Assembly: GCA_032629725.1 (NCBI GenBank)
Contig: JAFEVB010000018.1
Span: forward strand, 62,001 to 126,000
DNA length: 64,000 nucleotides
Direction: 5' to 3'
Source: Gremmenia infestans
Lineage: Eukaryota; Ascomycota; Leotiomycetes; Helotiales; Hamatocanthoscyphaceae
Shown here: piece by piece, positions 11,780-22,812 of the stretch
Layout: each line of letters starts with the position of its first letter
How positions within the stretch are numbered: the stretch's first letter is position 1
The notes under the pieces: generated by a model
Told to the model about the DNA's origin: nothing
The model's database searches: none
What the model saw: the letters and a program-made list of their open reading frames with translations, nothing else
Made by a program: the position numbers and the translations under genes

Positions 11780-12649
11780 AATTGGAAGCCGGCGCAAAAA
11801 GAAAATTGGTTTGTAGAAAGTTATGCGTGTCGTATCGTGGGAATTTGGTCTGATTTATTCGTATGTCTGTTTGCGAGTATGAAAGAATGTAGCGAAGGGC
11901 CGCAAAGGAGTGTTGTCGGCCCTTTATTGCTTTCGAGGAGGGATGAATATGTAGGAGTCAAAGGTTTGAATCTTAGTGAAGGTGATGATGACTTGACTTG
12001 ACGGCGACAGCGAAGAAGTTTGTGGTTTTTTTGATCCCGAGAGTCGTCGCTGCCTCATGGAAAACGTTCACACCGAACATCAATCTAGCGATCTGACTTT
12101 TCGCCGGTGAATATCAGTATGTTAGGCAAATGGCAGGAAAACCAGGAAGGGCAAGTGCAAAGCCGGTAATGAAGGGCAGAAAGGAAACTTACCTTAGGAA
12201 AGCGCCGATGGCAACGCAAATTCTCAAGCAGACAAAGGAAACGGCAAACATACGAAACTTGCAACTCTTCAGTTCACACGCACGCATGTCTTTATCTGCA
12301 GAACGTTTTCTTCAGTACTTAAGAGGCCGGCATGATGGAAGCTCAAGTGGAGATTCAATACAGTTATGAACAATAATCTTTTGAATTACAAGGAGTCGTT
12401 GAGAAGTAAACCTCGACCCATCAATTTCAAGTCTCCAACACACTCCAAGTGGTAGTGACGAACCAGCAACGCCCTGGAAGCACTTGTTCCTCAATTGTCC
12501 TTTAATCACCTCAAAATGTAGCGCGCCAATCACTATGTACTCCAACGGCAAGGCCGTATTCAACTGGTTGAAAACGTTGCAAATTACACTATATATACCA
12601 AGAAGCACCTATCCACATCCAAAATAATCACTCTACCGTCCATAATTTC
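11780..12649. other. Intergenic: TOS1 promoter
   Basis: Upstream region of TOS1 and downstream of the Asp f 4-like gene. Small chance frames only. Confidence 0.5.
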
Positions 12650-13686
12650 TTAAGTTCCTCCCATTGTGGTCTGGAGATGCATGGGGCCTGCGGGAACGTA
12701 ACAGCTACCATTGGTATCTGTCCCATCGGCCATACCGACGGCGTCGGTAGCAGACTTCCATGTGTTCTGGGTGGTGTCACTTGTGCACCCGGAGTTTTCG
12801 GTGCTAGTGATAGTCATCTTGTAGTTCTTATCATCGTTGATAGCAGAAACATCGTATCCGCTTCCAGTTTTGACGAAATTGGCCTCTCCCCAGCTTGTCT
12901 TGAAGGCACTGGCAGCAGTCAACTCGGACACTGCCTCAGCCCAGCCGATGTTGGAGATATCTTGGAATGCCACGATTTGCGAGGCACCGGGTTGAAGAAC
13001 GAATGTGAGGGTGGTCTTGGTGGGTGCCAGCGGAGCCCCAGAGAGCACCAGGTAGTCGGGGCCGACCTTGTTCCAGACGTTGACTGTGATTGGCACAGAC
13101 TGGGTGTTCTTGAACGTATTGGTGAACTCGTTATCACCAATAGAGTCAACCATGATCACATTGGAACCATAATCGTCGCCAGTGCCACCATAATTGCCGA
13201 AATAGTTGTCACCCGGTGTACCAACGGGTGCGATACCAGGTCCGAACGCCGTGCGCGAGTTCGAAACTCCAATGATACTATTGAACAGGCCAGACTGGCT
13301 GCTGGAGCTTGATGCTGTTGACGAAGCAGCGGATGAGCTTTTGGCAGCCGATGAGGAAGCAACAGACGAAGCGGTGGAGGTAGCAGCTACTTGGGCAAAC
13401 TTCCCTCCCACGGCGGTCGTGGAGGCTGCGGCAGCAACACTAGTCTTGGAGGCTACGCCTTCTGCGTATGCTGCGGCGAAGTCGACACCTTTGTAGTTTG
13501 CGGGATCGCTCCAGTCGCTAGGGGAGACATGTTAGTGATTCATTTTGTGTCTTGGCAGGGGCACTCTTACTTCTTCTTCTCGAGCTCATGGGCACGTCGA
13601 TGAAAATGGGCGTGAGTTGGACCAGCCACGGCTTCGCCAATGGACATGGCGGCCAGTACCATCCCAGATGTTATTGAGTAACGCAT
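12650..13686 (-). CDS. Asp f 4-like secreted protein (allergen family)
   Basis: Two exons, 13686-13571 and 13517-12650, in phase, about 327 residues. A signal peptide (MRYSITSGMVLAAMSIGEAVAG) is followed by a His/Arg/Lys stretch and SDWSDPANYKGVDF-like spacing. An Ala/Ser/Thr-rich linker covers residues about 75-115. The conserved domain has SNVIMVDSIGDNEFTNTF, VNVWNKVGPD, ISNIGWAEAVSEL, TSWGEANFVKTGSGYDVSAI and a C-terminal CYVPAGPMHLQTTMGGT. These match the Aspergillus Asp f 4 allergen family, which is secreted and of unknown molecular function. The domain cysteines (GCTSDT and GSCYV) are present. The gene looks intact. It lies next to TOS1, so two secreted wall or surface proteins are read in tandem. 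Confidence 0.9.
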
Positions 13687-14854
13687 TTTCGTGATGGTAT
13701 TGTTATTGAAGTTGTTGAGTTGCACAACCTTATCGATATCTTTGTTTGTTTGAAGAGTTGGATTGGTGGGTTATTGTTGGTATGAATAGGGTGTGAGTCG
13801 TCAAGAAGCGGGAGCCGTGAATAAAGGAGTGTGGGAGCGGTGTATTGCTCAATGGGCGTTGAAAGAGTGAATGGAACTGAAAGAGTGAGCACGGCGACCT
13901 GGTCCTTTTGGAATACGATGAAGGAAGAAAGGGAGAGAGGACGGCGGGAAGGATCGTTGAAGTAGGTAGGGCAATGTGGTGTGTGGGTGCGTGCGGTGCC
14001 CAGGGGGGAAATTGAGATGAGCCAGCTAATTGCGGCCGACCCACTGAAAACGCGTACCTGACTGAGCGCCCCCTGACTGCCCTGAGCTAAAGAAATATGG
14101 TGCCTGAGATCGCTGAGTGGTTGCATCCTCGGCGCCGCTCTGGCACGCTACGACAGGGGTTATGCACCCGCGAAACAAGACCGACGACCCTTGGACCACA
14201 CTACGAGCGAGTACACCATCGCGCGATCGCGCTTCTCCAGGACGACCAAAGGATTCCTGTCCAAGGGCGGGCACTGGGCAGCGTATGAGTACTCGAGTCT
14301 TACCACCTACATGTGTGGGTACCTATATTTACTTGCTGAGTCTACGAGCTTACGAAGGCGAAAGGAGCAGCAGCGCGAAGGAGCTGGTGGAGCAGCAATG
14401 TTCGTTTATACACCACGCTGGCCAACCACAACATCTCTTTCGTTTCATCCTTTACTCGTTGAAGCCACGCTGAAGTGTCGAAAGAGACAAAAAAGAAAAG
14501 GAAAAAAAGAAGTCTCTTTACGGACCCCATTATTGCGCAAAGATTACTGGTAGAGAAAATAGGTTAGAGCGCCAGATTATATTCTCGGCAGTCGTTGAAT
14601 AGATATACACTGTACAGTACAGAAAATCAATGTAAAATTACCACCAGATCGCAGAGCATCCTCCAAGCAAATTACCTGCTTTAACGGGAATCGTGTGTGG
14701 CACACGCCTGTTCCTGGTGCCACACCACTTCCAGCAGGCGGGAGATCATAGCCAAGCTTTCTCTGGATCCCCTGTTTTTTTACTCCGCGTAAGCACACCA
14801 CGATACGATCCACTCCACTCACCTTCCCCACCCCACCGTTTCTTCAACAACAGA

Positions 14855-14894
14855 TAGGTAGGTAGGTAGGTAGGTAGGTAGGTAGGTAGGTAGG
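14855..14894. repeat. (TAGG)10 tetranucleotide array
   Basis: Ten perfect tandem TAGG units, 40 bp, directly readable in the sequence. Confidence 0.98.
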
Positions 14895-15698
14895 CGGGTG
14901 TCAACCGCAAGACTCTGATCTAGTATTATTCATAATAATACTCGAGTAATTCTTGACAAGAGTCATGATACCCATAATTTCCCCATCCCCGCTATAAAAT
15001 CGGCACTTTGGTGTCATTTTCCTAGCCGATAAGCCTGAAGAATGTGCATAAGAGAATTTTATGCTCCATATATCCCTTATCACTGTGGATAAATTATCCT
15101 GCATTTGTGCAGAGTTTTTCCACTACAGGATTCTAGGTAGGCTTCTAGACCTCTTCCGTGTCGCAAGTCCCCTGTTTATATTTACAAATCACTCGTTGTT
15201 TATTATGGTGAGTCTTAGAGATGGGTGGATTATGGACGATGGACAATGGATGATGGACATCAATTACGGGGTATTATGGATTGTGGAGGATTTGACCTGA
15301 AGAGTATACTCACTCATCCTTCCGAGTTACTTGGTCCATAATTAAAATGCCAATTTCATGGGTAATCTCCTAGAGGATCATGCCTCAGAGTGACAGACAG
15401 ACACCACTCTCGTCGACACTTTTCCAAAGGGTCGTTTTGTTTTTTCTTCAAGTGAAAATTTTGAAGGCCTTCTGATGCAGTACATGACTCTTTAAGTGCT
15501 GTTCCTCCCACCTTTTGACAAAGTTGCAATTGATATCGGGACTGTTTTCGGGCTTTTCGTTGTTGACTGGACTGGCTTGATTTGCCACGTACCTGCATTT
15601 CAGAATTTCAGAGTTGTACCTGCATCCATCGTAAGGGGGGTGAGGGGCATCAGCGAGCATTCCCATGAATAGAAGGCCAGGACTGCGAAGAGTTTTTA

Positions 15699-15717
15699 TC
15701 TCTCTCTCTCTCTCTCT
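15699..15717. repeat. (TC)n microsatellite
   Basis: A perfect alternating TC run of 19 bp followed by a T tract. Confidence 0.95.
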
Positions 15718-16419
15718 TTTCCCTTCGTAGCTTGATTCAAGTTTCAAGTTTCAATTTTTCTCATCGCGTTTTTTAGCCTTTTCAACTACGCAGGCATGTT
15801 TTCCGTCACCGTCGCAATGGGTGACCCGATGCCTGGCCTAGATTCGATTGTTTTTTGTTTCGGCGGTAAGGTGGCCGCTCTCGGGGCCATGAGATGGATA
15901 GGCAAAAAAAAATGAACGTCCGAGTATGAGACAAATCATCATTCCGAAGGTGATTTGTTGATGGCAACAAGTTATTGGCTAGGAATGAAGGCGCTTGCGA
16001 TTCAACGTGACTCGTCCACGTTTTGCGGTTGACCGCCGTTGACTGAGACACATGGCGTAGGTGCAGTCATTTCAGCCTATGACTATTATGACATTGTGAA
16101 TAATTGGTTCTGTTTGCTCAACGGCCAGGCGCAGAACGAGGAATGTTCATTGAAATTATAGACGCCAGGGTCAAGATGTCAGCTTGGCCAAGGGAAGGTG
16201 AATGTGTTGGCTGTCTTCTCCCTGTATATGCGCGTTATTGTGTTTTGCCTTGGAAGTAAAGATCTTCGGACTCGGGAGGATGGAAGCTTGGAGGCGCCCG
16301 AAACTTTAACGGGAATCTTTCAGTAGATGTTTGTATTGTCCCAAACAAATATGCCGCCTCTACCAAACGCCTGACAGATGCCCAACTCCAACCAGAAGCT
16401 TAAAATAACATCATCCAGC

Positions 16420-18006
16420 CTACCTAGGCTTCAGCTTCGTCCAGCCGCTGGTTCCTGGCTTCCTATCCCCATCACCACCGCCTACCATTTCCACGGCATC
16501 CATTACAGTCTTCATGCTCATGAAACTTTGCATCCCTAAGCCTATTCCCCTATCCCCCTCCTTCCTTGCCCCTACAACGACTCCATCGTCACCCATTTCA
16601 TCGTCTACTGCCCATGCATCTTCATCCAATACCTCCCATTCAGCATTAGCAACTTCACTCATAAGCTTCGCCTTGAGTCTATCTGCTAGCTTCACGGGAC
16701 TCAAGAGCTTCCAGCTTCGCACAAATTCTGTCCCTTCCGCGCTTCCCAGAAATGAGAGGGCAGTCCCATGGGAATATTTGCCCATGAGCGGATCAGGATT
16801 CGACTTCTTGTCCTCTGTCTCACTGTCTCGGTTCCCACCTTTTGACGGCGTGGACTGTGCAGATGGTACACGACTTGGCGGTGCTGGACGTTGTCGAGAG
16901 CCTATGAGTAGGCTATACAGATTCCTCCCAATATTACAAATATCATCAAAGCTGCTGTCGTCTCCTACAGGAATACCTTGGCTCTTGCATGCCCATGCGA
17001 TGTCGTATGCTAATAGTGTTACACCTTCAATAAAGAGGCCATATGCAGCTGGATCCTCTGTTGCTAGGATAGGAAGTGGTTTTGTGATGAATAGGGGTCG
17101 AGGACGGGGTAAGTGTGCTTGCTCAGCATGTCGTGATGCGGTTGGGCTAGTGTTGGAAGAGTGCCCAGGAGTATTGCTAGGAAAGGGTACATCTTTGTAG
17201 GTATGGGATGAGGCAAGGGGAAATATCGTAGGCAGAGGATAATCTCGATGAGGAAGAGTTATCTCAGCAGGTAGACGTATAGCCAAATAATGCATAGCTA
17301 GCATCAAGAGATGCACAATGTGTGATAGAGCCGTTGATACCTGGGCAGGACTTGCAGCTTTGGAAACCCGTTAGTAAAGCCATTTTGCATGACAAGGGGT
17401 AGACTTGCTGTTCATAGCTCTCAAATCAATAATTCCTACATAGCCGATAATATAATTCTCTAATCCACCGTTCCTTCTGGCCCTTCGCAGCCCGTATAAT
17501 TTCGCAGCCTCGCCACAGAGGAAGGTTCGTGAGACGGCAAGTGCAGCATGATCCTTCTTCCATTTGTACTTGGTCATACGAATAGTCTTCTCCACCTCTT
17601 CAATCCGCCTTCCTCTCCTAGCCTCGGTTCCATTTGATGCTGAAGCTAGTTCCGAACTTCTGCGAGCAAGGCTGGCTTTCCTCTTGGCTATGTCCTCCTT
17701 TGCTTGCTCAACTTTGGCCCTCAGTTCATCGGCATGTACGATTATCTGCTGTGTCCTATCTAGAGCTTGGTCTCTCTCGAAACTTATAGCATCAACTTTC
17801 TGCCGACCTGTAGATGCTTCAGACGTGGTGTTATCGCCCTTAGGCTTCGGTAAAAGAAGGGATGTTATCTTCTGGTCGAGTGCGTCCTTCTCAAGTAGGA
17901 TCTGAGCATTCTGGACCCGGGTTTCATAAAGCTGGTTTCGAGCATCGGTAGGGCATAGGAATGGCAACTTGATCCCACCAGTTCGAAAACATATGTCGCA
18001 CTGCAT
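16420..18006 (-). CDS. ATG14: ATG14/UVRAG-type autophagy subunit of the Vps34 PI3-kinase complex
   Basis: Two exons, 18006-17409 and 17357-16420, joined by a 51-nt intron with a GC donor (GCAAGT), a TACTAAC branch site and an AAAG acceptor. The phase is exact and gives 511 residues. The N-terminus MQCDICFRTGG...FLCPTDARNQLY has the cysteine motif (CxxC...C) and RNxLY element of Atg14. A coiled coil spans about residues 25-130 (RVQNAQILLEKDALDQKI..., DELRAKVEQAKEDIAKRK). Then come IIDLRAMN and HYLAIRLPAEITLPHRDYPL, the conserved UVRAG/Atg14 core, and DDICNIGRNLYSLLIG. Atg14 directs Vps34 complex I to the phagophore assembly site. Vps38/UVRAG is the alternative, but the Cys motif and length favour Atg14. 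The C-terminal third is acidic and Ser/Gly-rich. Confidence 0.85.
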
Positions 18007-18435
18007 CTTCGAGGGCCTGCCAATAAGGTTTTAGGTACTGATCTACCGTATAGAGGGTTGTCTTGACTTGGTGGTGCGCGAGAGTCTGGCCAGTCTGGAA
18101 TATTCAACGCGATACATTTCATGGATTTCCTTAGAGACAGTAGAAGCGACCTTGTAGAGAATCCATGTTGTCGTTAATAATAGGAGAGGTGATACGGATG
18201 CGCTTGCAGGTAGCAAGGCTGGATCTCAAGCTTGAGCTCAAGGCGGCGGTCGGCTTTACTTCGTATCGGCCACCAGTGTCCGAGCTTATCACTCCGTGAC
18301 TACAAAGCACCTGACGGCGCGTTCTTCGCGCTTTTCACTTCTCGTACCTCACAGATCTAAACCACAAAGCAATTGACAGATATTTGCAGGCGTAAGACGA
18401 ATCTCAAATCGTCTGCTGACTTGACTTCTTTCCAC
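18007..18435. promoter_or_regulatory. Divergent promoter between ATG14 and a small coiled-coil gene
   Basis: A 429-nt region with the ATG14 start on its left and the start of the 18436 gene on its right. It should hold both promoters; no specific site can be named. Confidence 0.45.
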
Positions 18436-19214
18436 ATGTCATCAATTCTTCACTCACCACCAGAAACGCCACTGAAATTTCAATCCCAAATGGCGGTTGA
18501 CGGAGTGACTCCAGCAAGAAAGCGAGCTCCAGATGGCCCAGTCAAAGCTCATAGCGAGGGAGAGACGAAGTTATCAGCGATTCAAAGTCTTGGTCTGAAG
18601 AAGCCTCCGAAAGTCGAGCTGCCCACACAATCCCAGATCCCACCAAGTGCTCAACCTCCCTGGAAAGCTAGTCAGCCACACGAGACACAATCTCAAGGAG
18701 AGGATGAGGCAGTTGCCGATGGGTACGACACGCAGTCAGAGAGCAGCCCCCAGAATCCGGATGCCGAATTACCAGAGTTCGAGTACGAGCGTCTCAATGC
18801 GGAATTTAACGCCGCTATACAAAGCGCCTGCGAGGACGAGGAAGAACTCTTGAAGAAGTTTGACGTTTATACTGAGGTATTTCATGCATCTTTACATAAT
18901 GCCTGTGTGATACTAACACTAAGTTTAGCTTTTTTGTACCTGGTCTCAAGCTGCATCAGACCGTGACGATCGAAGAGCCTCCAAGCGGTCAGTATTCAAT
19001 GATCACATCACTCGCCATCTTGAGTAGCCTCAACTAACCTTTACAGTCTCAAAACTCGAGAGAGACACGTGCAACTTGCGGAGAGGGAATTAGAAGCGAA
19101 GGAGAAGCACCGTAAGTGTCAACATGATCTATCCAATGGGCCCCTAGCTAATGAGAACCAGACGCTAAGGTCGTCGATGCCTTTCAACAAGCTCTCGAAT
19201 TGCTCCGTCAATGA
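18436..19214 (+). CDS. Small hypothetical protein with C-terminal coiled coil
   Basis: Four exons, 18436-18876, 18929-18987, 19047-19111 and 19162-19214. All phases agree; 205 residues. The start is the first ATG of the frame (MSSILHSPPETPLKF). The first 110 residues are Pro/Gln/Ser-rich and probably disordered. Residues about 115-205 are charged and helical: LPEFEYERLNAEFNAAI, TWSQAASDRDDRRASKR and a heptad-like RERHVQLAERELEAKEKH, ending in VVDAFQQALELLRQ. The LKSPPETP-like start and C-terminal helix suggest a nuclear or structural subunit, but I do not recognise the family. Three short introns with CTAAC branch points in the conserved part argue that it is a real gene. Confidence 0.75.
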
Positions 19215-20175
19215 TGTAGCTCTGTAACAGTCTCCTGCCATGGAGCTGTGGATATTTTGATTCGAGGTGCGGCCGAAGTGGCTGGTTTGAAGAACTTTTC
19301 ATTTTGGGCTGGCAGATTCCGCTATTTGCAAGGAGTTTGGTAGGTAGAAGTACCATATACTTGGGCTGCATTTGCTGTTATAAAGATACCCCTTTGCCAT
19401 GATATATGCTAATATAGCTCTCAATATTCTCACGCTCCACGCTCTGTTCGTTCCATTTTTAGCAAGGTTTTATATAAGGTATTCAACATGTTGAGGCTTC
19501 CTTTGCGCTCGCGGTTCCACTTAAGTGTTTATCTGTCAAAGAATCTTCTATCGTTGATCCTCAATCATCTTTCGCAACTCGTTCCGTTTGTCTTCAAACC
19601 GGGGTATGCTTCTGTGTCTATGGCACAGAGGCGGCTCAGTAGTCATCTTTGGCAGGTACGTCAAGATTGCATACAGGGCTATGAAAGTTATTTCTTTGTC
19701 GGTCAATCCATCAGGAACGATTCTGGCACGCGGACACCCAGCAGGACTATCACGAGTAATTGCGTCCTTTGCGAGTGCTATTACAGGGGCATTGTAAAGG
19801 ATCCCCTGCTGGTCATACAGCCTGTCGTATCTTGACTCGAGGGAACAGGCTGTGGAGTGGTTTGAGTTTGATAGGGCTATTGATCCGGGTACTGATTCTA
19901 GTTTGGAGATCTGGTGCATAGAATTGATCTACTATTACTTTAAAATGTGCACATAATTAATAGCTGGAGGTTCTCAAATAATTAATGGTGGGAGATAACA
20001 GAAAGTAGAAATATGAGTGAAGAAGTGATGTGAATTCGTCGCTTGAGCTAGACATCGCGTTTTGATAAAACGCGCTTCTGCGGCCGCCGTAATGAATATC
20101 TAGACCAAGCCAGCTAACCCAGAGAGAACTTCTACCTTACTGTCGCATCTAACATTTCTGGACCAGCGGTCGACC
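19215..20175. other. Intergenic with one doubtful frame
   Basis: Only one longer minus-strand frame (19548-19919, listed separately) stands out. The right end is the promoter of the DUF3807-type gene. Confidence 0.4.
19548..19919 (-). CDS. Doubtful open reading frame, 123 codons
   Basis: A minus-strand frame starting MHQISKLESVPGSIALSNSN. Its composition is balanced and protein-like (GLTDKEITFIALYAILTYLP looks like an amphipathic helix). No family is recognised and no splice partners were found. It could be a lone exon, a remnant or chance. Confidence 0.25.
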   Translation of the reverse strand: MHQISKLESVPGSIALSNSNHSTACSLESRYDRLYDQQGILYNAPVIALAKDAITRDSPAGCPRARIVPDGLTDKEITFIALYAILTYLPKMTTEPPLCHRHRSIPRFEDKRNELRKMIEDQR

Positions 20176-20877
20176 ATGGCTGCAATAGATATTTCTTCGG
20201 TATGTATTTGTTGGTGTGTCTTGAGAAGCTAGAACTAACAGCATTCTAGGATGATTTGTCGTCCTTCCACGCGAAACATTTTTCAACTTCGCCCGTGAAT
20301 CATTTCTCTCGCCAATTTCTTGGGCCGGTAGAAGAGGTTTATCAAGAGGAAGAGGAAGATGATGGGTTGGGCTATTATGAAGATGGTACGAAGAGAACCC
20401 TGACAGATGAACAGGCAAGTGTTGAAAACTTGCTCGAGTCCAAATACTATACAGTACTAACGTTCCTAGATCGCAATCTTTAGACACTCTGAGATCGAGA
20501 CCCTTCTGCGAGACCGAAGACACGCCCATGAAGCCAGAGATAATACGGAAGAGCCTGTAGCAGAGCCTGCTGTTGAAGAAGGAGAGATCGAAGAAGGCGA
20601 GCTTGAAGAGGATGGCCCGATATACGATACACCGGTCCCTCAACCTTCAGATAAACACCAACCAAGCAAGAAGATCACCAAGAAAGAAAAGAAAGCTCGG
20701 CAGGCTAAGGAAAAAGGGTTCTTCAAACAGAATGTGAAGCCAGATTTGCGGAAGCGAACATGGGATAAGGTGGAGACTGGACTTGAGAACCTTGATTACG
20801 ATGAGATGGAAAACGCCACGAATTCAGGTCCAAGTCGTTCCTCACAAAGAAGACGCATATCATATGAGGACGATTGA
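20176..20877 (+). CDS. DUF3807-type small nuclear-looking protein
   Basis: Three exons, 20176-20199, 20250-20414 and 20470-20877, giving 198 residues in phase. The second intron is GC-AG: donor GCAAGT directly after GATGAACAG, a TACTAACG branch site and a CCTAG acceptor. Reading through it instead leads to a stop and loses the conserved IAIFRHSEIE block. The conserved part is DDLSSFHAKHF, YYEDGTKRTLTDEQ and IAIFRHSEIETLLRDRRHA, the pattern I associate with fungal DUF3807 proteins. The middle is Glu-rich (VEEGEIEEGELEEDG). The C-terminal half is very basic (KKITKKEKKARQAKEKGFFK) and resembles a nuclear or nucleolar RNA-binding tail. The function is unknown. Confidence 0.8.
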
Positions 20878-21524
20878 GCAACGAATTAGCCACTCTATGA
20901 CTTCAATATTCTCGGCTTAGAAAGATCCAATATCTGCCAAAACAGCCTGAACCCACAACGTTTTGTTGAACTCGAAGCCAAATCTCTACCCGGTACGTTT
21001 CAATAACCTTTCTTGTTCCCTCTGAAGTCAAATGATGAAAACCATTTGTATCGTCATCCTTAGTCTGACACTGCGGAAACCTTCCGTGGCCATCACCGTC
21101 TGTTGGGATGTTCCTCGGATGTCGTACGCAGACCTGACGAATAATAATCTTCTCTCTGAAAGACTTCAAGTATTTGTACACATACAAAAGAATCTGATAA
21201 GCTCTTATGCTAACTGCTGTCTGTAACTTGTTAGGCTGTCCTGCTCGAGCTCCGAACTTATTGCTTCGACTTGCCACGTCTCATAAGGGCTAGGCTACAG
21301 GGACATTAGCACATAGTAAGGTCGTCAGCACACGCAAAAGATGCCCTAAAACCCTGAATTATAGCACGACTCAGATATTAAAGCCATCCGGCCAAGAAGG
21401 CTGAAATTCAGCCTTGTGGGCTACAGCGCGCTAGTGATTCTTGGGTCTCGTGCATCTATCATTGAACATAATTCAGGTTTCTACACAATACAAACTCTAT
21501 TCACCGAACCATCTTGAAAAAGAA
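20878..21524. other. Tandem intergenic region
   Basis: 3' end of the DUF3807-type gene and promoter of the zinc finger gene. No other feature supported. Confidence 0.5.
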
Positions 21525-22647
21525 ATGGCAGATCCTCCATCCTACGACCAACATCTCCTCGACCGTCTAAATGCCCTCAAAAAGTCAACCATTTCTCTTG
21601 ATGCATCCAAGTGACTAAACCTCGCCCGCCCTCGTAAAACATATACTGAACTATACCCGTAGACCATCCATACCAAAGCCACCAAAACAAACAGCACCAG
21701 AAGATGCATTGTCCGCCCGTCTCCGCAGTCTTCGAAACGGCTCCTTATCTCCCTCCCCATCTCCTTCACCCTCGTTCAAAGCACCTGCACAAGCAGAGTC
21801 TAGCACAGCCTTGCCGACCGAAGACCAAGATCCACTGCACCAAAATATCGACAAGCAGACGCTCGATGAGTTACTAGCAGATCTCGGACCAGATGATCAG
21901 TGGACGCTGAATCCTGATGATCCGAAAGATATCCAGAAGCTTTTGAACGAGGCGAAGAGTGCTTTGCCTCGGGATGAAATGCCCGCTGCTGATGAGCCTC
22001 GGAATGAAGGGGGGAATGGCGAGGGGAAAACAAGCGAGCAGTTCTTGACAAGAGATCTGGATATGTCTGTCTTTGCTTTGGATGATGGGGAGGAGGCGAA
22101 ATCTGGAGATGGGCGGGGGAAGGAGGCTGGATTGGAGGACGAATCACGTGAGGCGCAGGATATTGTTGCGAGGCTTTTGGATGAAATTAGGTTGGAAAGG
22201 GAGAACGAGGGCGAGGGAGAAGAGGAGGAAGGAGAAGAGAGCGTGAGGAAGGAAGGAGGAGGATTCTCACTACCCTCCGCGCCCTCCACACTCCCGTCGC
22301 CTCCACCAGCAGCCACAGAACCCAGCCGGAAATCCCTAGACTTCGAAACCGACATTGTTGCACGGATGGCAGCGCTCAAAGGCCTTGGATCTGCGAATGA
22401 ACTGGGCCTTCCCTCAGCCCCTACGTTTAAACCGGCGGATAAGTCTACCAGGGAGGTTTCGAAGAAGTTTCCGGACGAGGAGATTGATAGTTGGTGTATT
22501 ATTTGTCAGGATGATGCTACGGTGCAGTGTGATGGATGTGATGGGGATTTGTATTGTGCGAACTGTTGGAAGGAGGGGCATATGGGACCGGATGTTGGGA
22601 GGGATGAAAGGGGGCACAGGTGGAGTAGGTATAAGAAGCCGAAATAG
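21525..22647 (+). CDS. ANCHR/ZFYVE19-like B-box zinc finger protein
   Basis: Two exons, 21525-21610 and 21663-22647; 356 residues in phase. The C-terminal 55 residues form a B-box-like zinc finger (WCIICQDDATVQCDGCDGDL, then YCANCWKEGHMG and a final H), as in human ZFYVE19/ANCHR and its fungal relatives. The upstream part is acidic and disordered, with short helices such as DPLHQNIDKQTLDELLADLG and SREAQDIVARLLDEIRLERE. These helices are in the place of the MIT-interacting motifs that bind VPS4 in ANCHR. ANCHR controls abscission through ESCRT-III/VPS4; a similar ESCRT link in this fungus is inference. No FYVE domain is present in this copy. The short first exon encodes MADPPSYDQHLLDRLNALKK. 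Confidence 0.78.
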
Positions 22648-22812
22648 GTGGGCCTTTGAAAAGCCCTGGCAATTTTCTAGGTTTCGGTCTCATGATTTCT
22701 CTGAAGAAGTGGCATATTCGGAGTACCCGTTCCTTATGAGTGAACAGATAATGCATACAAGCTCCGATTCCTGAAGGTCACAAGCAATAAACATGATATG
22801 ATGGTAGTGTTC

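Larger units (their letters stand above)
13687..16419. other. 2.7 kb intergenic region
   Basis: Holds the promoter of the Asp f 4-like gene and the 3' end of ATG14. It contains a (TAGG)10 array and a (TC)n run, listed separately. The frames in it are short, overlap on both strands and have no family features. Confidence 0.5.

Noticed and set aside
12677..13312. A 211-codon plus-strand frame opposite the Asp f 4-like gene
   Set aside because: Composition follows the reverse of the conserved domain; no motif or splice support.
16514..17200. A 228-codon plus-strand frame opposite ATG14
   Set aside because: Ser/Pro-rich shadow of the ATG14 C-terminal exon, which has correct phase and conserved blocks.
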